Shown piece after piece: positions 8,893 through 17,627 of a stretch of 64,000 nt of DNA (its first letter is position 1; each line of letters opens with the position of its first letter). The notes below the pieces were generated by a model. That model had not been told where the DNA came from. It worked only from the letters and a program-made list of their open reading frames with translations, and did no database searches. Source of the stretch: Pseudorhodoplanes sinuspersici (lineage in GTDB: Bacteria > Pseudomonadota > Alphaproteobacteria > Rhizobiales > Xanthobacteraceae); assembly GCF_002119765.1 (NCBI RefSeq), contig NZ_CP021112.1, forward strand, positions 4,272,501-4,336,500, read 5' to 3'. A program made the position numbers and the translations under genes.

Positions 8893-11022
8893 ATGGACAA
8901 TTCGCAATTCTCGGCGATCCGGCTGCTGCGCCTTGCCATGCTGGCGGCTCTGGTGCTGCCGGTGATCCTGTTCTTGTTCCTTGCCGTTACCAATTACCGG
9001 CACACGCAGTATGTCGCAGACCAGCGCATTGAGCGCACGGCCAATGTCCTGCATGAGCACGGCCTCAAGGTCTTCGAGACGGTCGAGCGCGCTATTGCCG
9101 AAACCAACGAAATCGTTCGCGGCATGTCGGACGACGACATCCGGGCCAACGAAAAGCAACTGCATGAGCGGCTGCGCGCCATGGTGGAGTCGCTGCCGCA
9201 ACTGAAGTCGCTCTGGATCTTCGGTTCGGACGGCCGGGCCCTGGTGAGTTCGCTTGCCTATCCCAACCCGAATGTCGATTTTTCCGACCGCGATTATTTC
9301 CGCGCCCATATCGACAAGGATGCCGGTCTGTTCTTCGGACGCGTGCTGCGGCCGCGCGAGCCTTATCCCGGCGGTGACTTCTTCAGTGTCAGCCGGCGCC
9401 GGCCAAGCGATGACGGCTCCTTCAGGGGAGTGGTCCAGATTTCGCTGCGACCGGAATATTTCGAACAGTTTTACGCCAAGCTGCAATCGGCCTATCCCGG
9501 AGGATATGCGGCGATGGTGCGTGAGGACGGAGCCGTGCTCGCACGCTTTCCCGTTCTGAACCAGGATGTCACCATTCGGAGCGCAAGCCCGCTTGGCGAT
9601 TCCATGCGAGCCCATCCCAGCGGTGGCTTCGTCGAACAACAATCGGTCGTCGATCAGATCGACAGACGTCTGTCGTGGCAGAAGCTGTCAGACCTGCCGG
9701 TCTTCGTACTCGCGGGCACGGAAACCAAAGCGATCCGTTCGGAATGGCTCTCATCGATGGCAGGTTATGTGCTGTTCGGCATTCCGGCGACCGCCGTGTT
9801 GCTTGGCGTGATGGGCATGGCGCTCGAGCGGACACGGCGTCTGTATGTGGAGCAGGGCCGCCGTGTTGCGGCAGAAGGCGCATTGCGTCAGGCGCAGCGT
9901 ATGGAGGCGATCGGCCAATTGACCGGTGGCGTCGCGCACGACTTCAACAACATCCTGATGATCGTGAAAGGCAATGTCCACCGGCTGCGACGCGACCTCG
10001 ACGACGCCAAGCTGATCCGCAAGCTGGACATGATCGATACCGCGGCGCAGCGCGGCGAGACCCTGACCCGGCAATTGCTCGCCTTTTCACGCCGGCAGAA
10101 TCTGACGCCGAGCGTGATCGATCTGGCCCAGCGCGTACGCGAATTCCGCTCGCTCTTGGCGCCGTCCCTGCGCGGCGATATCGAAATCCGCATCGATGTG
10201 CCATCGACCATCACCGCCGTGCGCGTGGATGTGAGCGAACTTGAACTCGCCGTGCTCAATCTCGCCGTCAATGCGCGCGATGCGATGCCCAATGGCGGCA
10301 CGATCGAAATCGGCGTGCGGCCGGTGACGCTGCGCGGCGAGGTGGCCTATGACAAGCTGCAGGGCGAGTTCGTTGCACTCTCCGTCGCCGATACCGGCTC
10401 CGGCATCGCACCGGACGTCATTGCAAGGATCTTCGAGCCGTTCTTCACCACCAAGGAGGTCGGCAAGGGGACGGGCCTTGGGCTCAGTCAGGTCTATGGC
10501 TTTGCCAAGCAATCCGGTGGCACCGTCACCGTGTGGAGCCGGATCGGTGTCGGCACCACATTCACGCTGTATCTGCCGCGCTCGCGCGAAGTGCCGCAGC
10601 GGTCGGCGCCGGTGCGGGCCGACGATGCGGCGACGGAGGAGGCGGGTTCGGTTCTCGTGGTCGAGGACAATACCGAAGTCGCCGATATCGCAACGGCGCT
10701 CCTGAACGAACTCGGCTATCGCGTGACACGGGTCGGCAGCGCTCTCGCCGCACTGGACCTGCTGCGCGACGGCGAACGTTTCGATCTGGTCTTCTCCGAC
10801 GTGGTGATGCCGGGCGGCATGAACGGCGTCGAACTCGCGCATGCGATCCGCAAGGACTATCCGGACCTGCCGGTGGTGCTGACGACCGGCTATTTCAATG
10901 CGCTCGACAAGCCGTTGCCGCGCGGTCTGCCGGTACTACGCAAGCCTTATGATATCGCCGAGCTGAAAAAGACATTGCAAACCGCCATGAGCCGCACCGG
11001 AAGCGCCGCCGCCACGGGCTAA
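8893..11022 (+). CDS. Hybrid sensor histidine kinase with periplasmic PDC-type sensor and receiver domain
   Basis: From ATG 8893 the product has 709 residues: helix 1 (12-33), an extracytoplasmic sensor of the dCache/PDC type (40-280) and helix 2 (290-310). Then come HisKA with phospho-acceptor His349 (GGVAHDFNN), an HATPase domain with an N-box, DTGSGI and GTGLGLS, and a C-terminal receiver with Asp636 (FSDVVMPGG). The PDC part contains SDRDYFRAH and SVSRRRP, typical of small-molecule sensors. It should autophosphorylate on sensing a periplasmic ligand and relay internally to its receiver. No response regulator is adjacent, so the partner is elsewhere or the receiver is the output. Confidence 0.92.
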   Translation: MDNSQFSAIRLLRLAMLAALVLPVILFLFLAVTNYRHTQYVADQRIERTANVLHEHGLKVFETVERAIAETNEIVRGMSDDDIRANEKQLHERLRAMVESLPQLKSLWIFGSDGRALVSSLAYPNPNVDFSDRDYFRAHIDKDAGLFFGRVLRPREPYPGGDFFSVSRRRPSDDGSFRGVVQISLRPEYFEQFYAKLQSAYPGGYAAMVREDGAVLARFPVLNQDVTIRSASPLGDSMRAHPSGGFVEQQSVVDQIDRRLSWQKLSDLPVFVLAGTETKAIRSEWLSSMAGYVLFGIPATAVLLGVMGMALERTRRLYVEQGRRVAAEGALRQAQRMEAIGQLTGGVAHDFNNILMIVKGNVHRLRRDLDDAKLIRKLDMIDTAAQRGETLTRQLLAFSRRQNLTPSVIDLAQRVREFRSLLAPSLRGDIEIRIDVPSTITAVRVDVSELELAVLNLAVNARDAMPNGGTIEIGVRPVTLRGEVAYDKLQGEFVALSVADTGSGIAPDVIARIFEPFFTTKEVGKGTGLGLSQVYGFAKQSGGTVTVWSRIGVGTTFTLYLPRSREVPQRSAPVRADDAATEEAGSVLVVEDNTEVADIATALLNELGYRVTRVGSALAALDLLRDGERFDLVFSDVVMPGGMNGVELAHAIRKDYPDLPVVLTTGYFNALDKPLPRGLPVLRKPYDIAELKKTLQTAMSRTGSAAATG

Positions 11023-11092
11023 ACGGTCACATCCGCGTCAAACGCGATGACGATGCTTCGTTCATTCGTACCGATGTGATAGGCGGGCGATT

Positions 11093-12010
11093 ATGGCACA
11101 GACGGTTCAGGTTCACGGCTATCAGCTTTGGCGCGACCGGCGCGGGCGGATTTCGGCTCTGCGCATCGCAGCGCTTGCCCTGCTGCTGGTTCCGGTGGCG
11201 CTGGCGCTGCAGGCCTGGTGGTCGGGCCAATTGGCGCCGCGGCTGCTCAACGATCTCGTGCATCGCACCGGCTATTGGGCGCTGCTGTTCATGCTCATTG
11301 CGCTGGCGATCACGCCGCTGCGGCGGAGCGGGCGCTTCAGCGGGCTGATCGATGTGCGCCGTCTGATCGGCGTCGGCGCATTCGTCTATGCGAGCCTGCA
11401 TATCGGCCTCTATATCGCCGATGAGAAGTTTGATCTGGTCAAGGTTGCACTGGAAATCGTCAAACGGCTCTATCTCACTATCGGCTTCATCGCCTGGCTC
11501 GGATTGCTGGCGCTGGCGATCACCTCGAACGACACCATGGTGAAGCGGCTCGGGGCGTTGCGATGGCGGCAATTGCATCAACTGACTTATGTCATCGCGT
11601 TCCTGTCGCTGATCCATTTCTTCCAGCAGACCAAGGCCGATTTCACCTTGCCGGCGACGATCTGCGGCCTGTTCGGCTGGCTGATGGTGTATCGCCTGGT
11701 TGCGTGGCGCGTCCGGGAGCCGTCGATGTTGGTGCTGTTCGCGATGACGATTGGAGTCGCGCTGCTGACATTCTTCGGCGAAGCGATCGGCATCGCACTC
11801 TGGTACAAGGTCTCGCCGATGACGGTGCTGTCCACCGTGTTCGATTTCGACCTTGCCATTCGCCCCGGCTGGTATGTGCTCGGTGCGGGATTGGCGGTGT
11901 GCCTTATCGATCTTGTTCGAAGTTTCATGCAGCCGGAACGCAAGCAGCGATCGCCCGGCGCCGGTCAACCGGCGGGCGGGGTCTCGTTGGTGCCGCGCCA
12001 GCGCGCATAA
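11093..12010 (+). CDS. msrQ: MsrQ heme-binding subunit of periplasmic methionine sulfoxide reductase
   Basis: This 305-residue membrane protein belongs to the ferric reductase-like/MsrQ (YedZ) family. Six hydrophobic segments are visible, with conserved heme-ligand histidines in HRTGYWALLF, ASLHIGLYIADE, and the paired QLHQLTYVIAFLSLIHFF segment. MsrQ passes electrons from the quinone pool to the periplasmic molybdoenzyme MsrP, which repairs oxidised methionines. No msrP gene is visible nearby, although the two are usually neighbours. The last 46 bases overlap the 3' end of convergent yidD. The C-terminal 100 residues extend beyond the typical core, with two further helices. Confidence 0.85.
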   Translation: MAQTVQVHGYQLWRDRRGRISALRIAALALLLVPVALALQAWWSGQLAPRLLNDLVHRTGYWALLFMLIALAITPLRRSGRFSGLIDVRRLIGVGAFVYASLHIGLYIADEKFDLVKVALEIVKRLYLTIGFIAWLGLLALAITSNDTMVKRLGALRWRQLHQLTYVIAFLSLIHFFQQTKADFTLPATICGLFGWLMVYRLVAWRVREPSMLVLFAMTIGVALLTFFGEAIGIALWYKVSPMTVLSTVFDFDLAIRPGWYVLGAGLAVCLIDLVRSFMQPERKQRSPGAGQPAGGVSLVPRQRA

Positions 12011-12312
12011 CGCCAGGGCAGATACCAACGCGCAACGTCGGGTTTCTTGTCCGGAACGAAATCGAGACCCGAGGTTCCATAAGGGTGGCAACGGCACAGC
12101 CGGCCGAGCGTCATCCAGCCACCCGCCCAAAGACCATGACGCGCAAGCGCTTCGTCGCCGTATTCGGAACAGGTCGGCAGGTGCCGGCAATGGAACCCGA
12201 TCAGCGGGGAGAGTGTGTAGCGATAGGCCTTGATCAACGCGCGCCCGATGGTCCGTGGTGCGTCGCGGACACACCCTCTGCAATTCGTTTGAGCAGGTTC
12301 CTTCGGTTCCAT
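11965..12312 (-). CDS. yidD: Membrane protein insertion efficiency factor YidD
   Basis: The product from ATG 12312 is 115 residues and carries the YidD signature: HCRHLPTCSEYG with its cysteines, then GRLCRCHPYGTSGLDFVP. YidD is a small membrane-associated protein that aids YidC-mediated insertion. An upstream in-frame ATG at 12390 would add 26 residues unlike family members. The gene overlaps the end of msrQ on the opposite strand, an antisense overlap of 46 bases. It is not next to yidC, rnpA or rpmH, which is not unusual in alphaproteobacteria. Confidence 0.93.
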   Translation of the reverse strand: MEPKEPAQTNCRGCVRDAPRTIGRALIKAYRYTLSPLIGFHCRHLPTCSEYGDEALARHGLWAGGWMTLGRLCRCHPYGTSGLDFVPDKKPDVARWYLPWRYARWRGTNETPPAG

Positions 12313-12547
12313 GACGGCTTCTTCTAAAGCACTACTAAAAAATGCGGAAAAATGCCTTAAATGCAGTGCAGCAAGCGAGTTCCACGCCACCTAAGTGTGC
12401 AGCCTTAGGGTTAAAACCACTAAAGTCTGTGCTGGACGGGAATCTCGGGCGCATATTAAAAATTGAAACAAGTGGGTGACGTGTCCCGCAGACCGGCGCG
12501 AACAAGCCGGGTGCCGAAACGGCGCGGGCCAGAGCACGGGGAGTTGC

Positions 12548-13855
12548 ATGAGACGGCGCCTGTTCGGTGCGATCGCACTGGGGTGTTTGTTCGTGTCTTT
12601 CGCGGCGCCGGTCGCGGAGAGCGACCCTTCGCGTTCGGCGCCGATGCAGTTCGTGCTGCGTCAGGACGCGGGCGCCTGCGGCGCCAAGTGCAGAACCTGG
12701 ATTTCCGCCACCGGCATGATCCGGGCAGAAACGGCGCGCGATTTCGAGGAGTTCGCCCGCAAGAACAATATCCGTGGTGGAACCATTGCGCTGAATTCCG
12801 AGGGCGGCTCGGTGCATGGCGCGATCGCGCTCGGCCGCGCCATCCGCAAGCTCGGTCTGACCACGACGGTCGGTCGCACCGTCGACCTGCCGGGCTATTC
12901 CGGCGCTGGCGGCAAGATCATTCCCGCCAATCTCGTCGCCCGCGCCGATTGTGAATCGATGTGCGCCTTCGTGCTGCTGGCGGGTTCCCGGCGTGTTGTG
13001 CCGAATGAGGCGCGCGTCCGCGTCCACCAGATCTGGCTGGGCGACCGGCGCGACGATGCGGCTGCTGCGACCTATTCGGCGGAGGACCTCGTGCTGGTCC
13101 AGCGCGATATCGGCAAGCTGGCGCAATACACGGTCGAAATGGGTGGCAGCGTCGAGCTGCTCGAAATCTCGCTCCGCATTCCGCCCTGGGAGCCGATGCG
13201 CTCGCTGACCCGCGACGAATTGCGGCGCATGAGTCTCGATACGTCAGATGCGACCGACGCGCGCTCCGCGCCGGCTGACACCACCTCGACCATCACCCCC
13301 TCGCCATCATCGGGCGGGCCGCTGAAGCGCATTGCGCTGAGGCCGGCGAAGGAGAGCGATCGAGCGCGTGGATGGACGATGATCGAGCGTTCCGGCTCGT
13401 CGACGCTGACGCGCCGGCACCCGCTGACGATCGAGGGCGAGGACCTCGGGTCGCTGGATATCACCTTTGCCTGTGGCACCACCGCGGGCGATGTCATGGT
13501 GCTGTACACCGAGAACCGTCGTGGCAGCGCCGATGCGCAAGCCAAGCCGCTCAAGAGCGTCGAGTTGAGGCTGTCCGGCAAGATCGTTCCGATGGCGCTT
13601 GGCCTGTCGCGCGAGACTGAGACCGCCGGCGAGCGTATGTCGGCGGCGAGTGCGGTGATCCCTGTGAGTGTGCTGCGTAGTTTCGCGTCCGGTTCGGCCC
13701 GCTCAATCACGGTCGAGACCGCGAGCGAGACCGACGAGGCATCCGTGATCCGGATCGGCAATACCGGCGCGGCGCAGAATGTGCCCCAGTTCCTGACCGC
13801 CTGCGCCAAGACCGACCGCAGCGAGCACGCCCGGTTGCAGCCGGCAGCGCAGTGA
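12548..13855 (+). CDS. Exported ClpP/crotonase-fold protein (COG3904-like)
   Basis: From ATG 12548, with a GGGGAG ribosome site, the product is 435 residues with a signal peptide (GAIALGCLFVSFAAPVAES). Residues about 75-215 have a ClpP-like fold: NSEGGSVHGAIALGRAI aligns with the oxyanion-hole motif, CESMCAFVLLAG sits where the nucleophile serine is found, and RVHQIW where the histidine is. A disordered linker (about 235-265) precedes a second, unrecognised beta-rich domain to the end. It could be a periplasmic serine peptidase of unknown substrate, since Ser and His are visible but the Asp cannot be assigned. The neighbours are unrelated. Confidence 0.7.
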   Translation: MRRRLFGAIALGCLFVSFAAPVAESDPSRSAPMQFVLRQDAGACGAKCRTWISATGMIRAETARDFEEFARKNNIRGGTIALNSEGGSVHGAIALGRAIRKLGLTTTVGRTVDLPGYSGAGGKIIPANLVARADCESMCAFVLLAGSRRVVPNEARVRVHQIWLGDRRDDAAAATYSAEDLVLVQRDIGKLAQYTVEMGGSVELLEISLRIPPWEPMRSLTRDELRRMSLDTSDATDARSAPADTTSTITPSPSSGGPLKRIALRPAKESDRARGWTMIERSGSSTLTRRHPLTIEGEDLGSLDITFACGTTAGDVMVLYTENRRGSADAQAKPLKSVELRLSGKIVPMALGLSRETETAGERMSAASAVIPVSVLRSFASGSARSITVETASETDEASVIRIGNTGAAQNVPQFLTACAKTDRSEHARLQPAAQ

Positions 13856-13884
13856 TCGACGGCTGTCGATAATTCGCCTGTCTC

Positions 13885-15561
13885 TCAGGACGTCTTGCGG
13901 CGATACATCGCCCAACAGGGCGTCAGCGGCTGTTCGGTGAATTGCTGTTTCAATGTCGCGCCGAACCACAATGCCGCCGGTTCGGTTGCAGACGTTTTGT
14001 TCAGCGCGCAGGCTGGCACGAAGACCGTATCGACATTGCTCAGATAGGCCTTCGCTTCATCGTCCGTCATCGGTGAGACCGTACGAATCGGATCCAGCAC
14101 GATCTTCGTCCCTTTGGGTGGTGGCGCTTTCAACGCCACGCCGAACATATCGGCGAAGGCGACGGTCATGACGCGGCCAAGATCGGTGATCCCGCGGTCT
14201 TTCAGAATCTTGATGGCGTCATCGACCGTCTTCCATTGCGCCAGATAAAGCTCCGCGTCTGCTGGGTTGAGGTAGGAGTGGCCTTTGTCTTCCAGCGCAC
14301 GCATCGTCGCCGCGCTCTCGGTCCAGAGCGCAACGCGGGATAACGCAGTCTCCACCATCGGCTCCGGCACGACGAGATGGGGCATGAAGGGATCAGTCCA
14401 CGCGACATGCTGAGGTGCACCTAGCCGGTTCACAAGGTTGCACATGCCTTTCTCGAAGGCGCCGATCGCAAGGTTGCCGCCGATCAACGTCGCCGCTGTG
14501 ACCAGCAAAACCAGCCGCGTCGTGTTGAATGGCTTGCCAAAAAGCCCCGGCGCAAACAGCAACCCGAGCGCTCCAACCATTTCGTGGCCATTGGTCGACT
14601 GGCTTTCCGCAACGATGATCGCGCCGATTGCCGCCGCCATGGCGACCGGCTGGCGGATGATCGACAGACGCGCGAACCAGTTGCCCGTGGCACGCGTGGC
14701 CAATGTCCAGCGCTCGAGCAAGAGGGCAAGGATGAGGCCGCCGAGCAGCAGCAATTCGAAGAATGATTTGTAGACGAAGGAAGCCAGGAAATAGAGTACG
14801 CGTCCCCGGTTCACCGCCGCCATGGCCCGAATATCGGCCAGGTAACCACCGAGGATACCGGTGGAGAGCTGAACCACGATCAATATCAGCGCCGTGATCG
14901 CGATGCTGATCAGGGCCGCCTTGCGCCAGCGGGCATCGAACAGGCTGTAGACGATCAGCGGTCCGAGGATGACACCGAGATAAACGAATTTACTGAAGAT
15001 CGCGATCAGCAGCAGGGCGGCAATGATGACTGTATTGAGCCAGACCCTTGTCGAGGAAGCGCGGAAAAACCACGCAAGAGAGACGAGCGTGAACGCTGCT
15101 CCGAAACGGTTGTAGCTTGCATAAAAGGCATTGCCGCACATTTCGTTTACGTTCGTGTTGAACGGCAGCAGGGTGGCGATGGCCACAGCAGCAACGAGCG
15201 CTGCGCCTGCGATCCGGTTTGGAATCTGTGCGCAGGCGGCGGCGAGGAGCGGTGAAAGCAGAAGAAAGCCGAAAAGATGAGAGCCGATATAGGCCGGAAT
15301 TTGTGGAAAAAGCTTTTCAGACAGGAAATACGAGAAATAGGGCAGTGCGCCGGTCGGAAGAGAGAAATCGATATGAGGAAGCTGACCCGCAGCGATGCGT
15401 CGGGCACCATCAGCGAGAAAGAGAGCGTCATTGCCGCCGGCGCCGGCGGTCAGGTGCGGAAACATGAACCAGACACCAGCATAGACGGCGGCAATGAAAA
15501 GAATAAGCAGGAAGGCCGCCAAGATGCGCGATCCAGTGTGATCCATCCTCGCTGTACTCAT
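13885..15561 (-). CDS. Polytopic membrane protein, GT-C-like (function unknown)
   Basis: The product of about 558 residues has some 11-12 hydrophobic helices in its first two thirds and a soluble C-terminal domain of about 170 residues. Between helices 1 and 2 a loop holds GGNDALFLADGARRIAAGQLPH, which resembles the acidic first loop of GT-C glycosyltransferases using polyprenyl-phosphate sugars. The start is uncertain: ATG at 15561 or at 15597. It is the last gene of a minus-strand cluster with a second GT-C-like protein, GtrA and a HAD-UbiA fusion. A role as a membrane glycosyltransferase is inference from topology and context. Confidence 0.55.
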   Translation of the reverse strand: MSTARMDHTGSRILAAFLLILFIAAVYAGVWFMFPHLTAGAGGNDALFLADGARRIAAGQLPHIDFSLPTGALPYFSYFLSEKLFPQIPAYIGSHLFGFLLLSPLLAAACAQIPNRIAGAALVAAVAIATLLPFNTNVNEMCGNAFYASYNRFGAAFTLVSLAWFFRASSTRVWLNTVIIAALLLIAIFSKFVYLGVILGPLIVYSLFDARWRKAALISIAITALILIVVQLSTGILGGYLADIRAMAAVNRGRVLYFLASFVYKSFFELLLLGGLILALLLERWTLATRATGNWFARLSIIRQPVAMAAAIGAIIVAESQSTNGHEMVGALGLLFAPGLFGKPFNTTRLVLLVTAATLIGGNLAIGAFEKGMCNLVNRLGAPQHVAWTDPFMPHLVVPEPMVETALSRVALWTESAATMRALEDKGHSYLNPADAELYLAQWKTVDDAIKILKDRGITDLGRVMTVAFADMFGVALKAPPPKGTKIVLDPIRTVSPMTDDEAKAYLSNVDTVFVPACALNKTSATEPAALWFGATLKQQFTEQPLTPCWAMYRRKTS

Positions 15562-15620
15562 TGCTTCACTTTCGAACTGCAAATGGTGGCTGGACAAGCC
15601 TCGTTGATCGAGCGGATCAG

Positions 15621-17144
15621 CTAGCGCGCTACAGCCTCGTAAATCGCATAGTAGGTCCCCTTCGGTCGCAATAACCGCGCGAAGACCGATTGATCATAGT
15701 TGTTCTCAACCAGCTTGAAGCCGGGGATTTCTGCCGGCGGAGCTCCAAACTCTCTCTGTGAACGATACAGCACGTCAACATTCGGAGGATTGTCATTCTC
15801 CTTGTGCGGCTGGCCAAAGAACAGAATGGTGATGTCTTTCAGTTTTCTGACGTCATCGACGCCAGCCATGAGCGGCGGATCCATTGCGATCCGGCGGTTG
15901 GCAGCCATGTACCGATCCACCGATTGGGTGATGCCTTGTGCAAGCCTGTGTTGATCGCGAATGAACGTGACTGTCTGCATGGCCCAAACAGCCTGGCCAA
16001 GACAACAAGCGGCAGCGAATAGCGCAAGCGGCGCTATCAATGCGATCTTGGCATAACGTGTATGGGCTCCGGTTGCGCTGACGATCATGACCGCGATGAG
16101 TGCGATTGCCGGAACCAGAACCGTGAGATTGTAGGCGGTCAGCGGAATACGGATTGCGGTATAATACAGTAAATACGCCGCGGCGAAGCAGATCAGGATG
16201 AACAGCGCAGAGAAAATCCGGCTTCCGGCGCGCCATATCTGCATTAGCGCATAACCGGCAATGCCGGCCAGAACCATAAACATCACGGCCTGGAACGGGA
16301 TCAGTCTTGCCGCCACATAGGCCTTCAGAAATCCGGAGGTGTCTTCGCGCGCCGCTGTTTTGGCGCTGTGCATGCGAATTCCCTCCAGCCAGTCTTGCGC
16401 CGCGTACGGATAGACGGCGGTCAGCATCACAGCGATCGTCACGAGCGCCGATACCAGACACACAAGGCCCTCCAGAGCGAAGCCGGTATAACCCGTGTCG
16501 CTCCGCCGGACATAAATCGTTGCGGCGGAGACGCCGATGCCGGTGAGGACACCGGCGACCGGGCTCGTCACTGTGACAAGTCCAACAAGCACGCCGGCGG
16601 CAAGGCCGCGTAAGGCGGCCCGCTCGTTGGGCAGAAAGTAAAAGAGTGCGGTGATCGCAACCAATCCCATCGCGGCCAGCAATTCGGGGCGTGCCGAGTA
16701 CTGAAGAATACAGGCAACGGCAATCACATAGAGCATCCAGCGCAATACGCGGCTGGACGTCACGGTGTTCACGAGCGGATACCATGCGGCAAGGAAGACG
16801 CCGCCGATGGCGATCACCGCGATATTCAGACAATCCAGCGTTCCGCATGGCGAAAGCCAGCCGACCAGCATGGGCTGCAGGAAGCCGTGCCAGTTGAAAA
16901 TGGCCGAGGAGATCGGATTGACCCAGACATTGTCGAAGCCAAGTCCGTTAAGCCACGAATAGCTCACCAGCAGGAAATAGGCGTCGTCGAAAAGGATTGG
17001 TGGCCCTTCAAGCCATCGAAAGGCGAGAGCCAAGCCACCGGCATAAAGGACGTACAACAGCAATCCACCAACTGCGCGGGAAGAGAGTCCAAGCTTTTTA
17101 GGGGAAGTAGAATGGATCGTTGATCCGAGATCGGATGCAGTCAT
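15621..17144 (-). CDS. Polytopic membrane protein, GT-C glycosyltransferase-like
   Basis: The 507-residue product has about 12 transmembrane segments. The first periplasmic loop contains GPPILFDDAYFLLVSYSW, where the DD pair resembles the catalytic aspartates of GT-C fold enzymes (PMT, ArnT and arabinofuranosyltransferase types). The soluble C-terminus (from about 410) has NPPNVDVLYRSQ and similar segments. It shares only general design, not clear sequence identity, with the next gene downstream. The gap to the upstream GtrA gene is 49 bases. It probably transfers a sugar from a polyprenyl carrier on the outer face of the inner membrane, judged from topology. Confidence 0.6.
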   Translation of the reverse strand: MTASDLGSTIHSTSPKKLGLSSRAVGGLLLYVLYAGGLALAFRWLEGPPILFDDAYFLLVSYSWLNGLGFDNVWVNPISSAIFNWHGFLQPMLVGWLSPCGTLDCLNIAVIAIGGVFLAAWYPLVNTVTSSRVLRWMLYVIAVACILQYSARPELLAAMGLVAITALFYFLPNERAALRGLAAGVLVGLVTVTSPVAGVLTGIGVSAATIYVRRSDTGYTGFALEGLVCLVSALVTIAVMLTAVYPYAAQDWLEGIRMHSAKTAAREDTSGFLKAYVAARLIPFQAVMFMVLAGIAGYALMQIWRAGSRIFSALFILICFAAAYLLYYTAIRIPLTAYNLTVLVPAIALIAVMIVSATGAHTRYAKIALIAPLALFAAACCLGQAVWAMQTVTFIRDQHRLAQGITQSVDRYMAANRRIAMDPPLMAGVDDVRKLKDITILFFGQPHKENDNPPNVDVLYRSQREFGAPPAEIPGFKLVENNYDQSVFARLLRPKGTYYAIYEAVAR

Positions 17145-17193
17145 GACGCAAACTCATGCTGTGGCGAATATCGAGTTGTATATGCAGCGATCA

Positions 17194-17613
17194 TCACGCC
17201 CTGTGCGTTCGCGCGACGCTGAAAGTCAGCAGCTTGTGGCCGAAGAAATTCACGACGGCACCGATGCCGATGGCGACGCCATGCGCGAGGCCTTCCTTGA
17301 TCGTGTCCGGCAGCGGCATCCCGCCTTGCAGATTGAGAAGCGCGAGCGTCAAGGCCAGCACCACGACCGCGCCGACAAGGTTGACCAGCAGAAACACAAT
17401 GATCTGCTGTGCCATCGGGCGGTTGGAGCCGGGGAACACATAAGTCCGATAAAGGCAGAAACCCGCCGACATGCCGATCGCATAGGCCACGAGCACGGCA
17501 GCGCTGAGCGGCATGATCAGCGACAGCGGAAAGCGCACCAGCCAGTTGATGGCGGCGGCAAGGCCCCCGAGCAACAGGAAGCGGACGACCTGGTTCTGAA
17601 GCAGGGCCTGCAT
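17194..17613 (-). CDS. GtrA family membrane protein
   Basis: This 139-residue protein has four transmembrane helices and matches the GtrA family (PF04138): RFLLLGGLAAAINWL at the start, YAIGMSAGFCLYRTYVFPGS at the first helix pair, and a C-terminal VNFFGHKLLTF. GtrA proteins are thought to flip or help use polyprenyl-phosphate-linked sugars for surface glycan modification, and a mycobacterial member acts with decaprenyl-phosphate-arabinose. The gene follows the HAD-UbiA gene by 14 bases, a strong sign of one transcript and one pathway. Confidence 0.88.
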   Translation of the reverse strand: MQALLQNQVVRFLLLGGLAAAINWLVRFPLSLIMPLSAAVLVAYAIGMSAGFCLYRTYVFPGSNRPMAQQIIVFLLVNLVGAVVVLALTLALLNLQGGMPLPDTIKEGLAHGVAIGIGAVVNFFGHKLLTFSVARTHRA

Positions 17614-17627
17614 CGGTGCGTCCGGTG

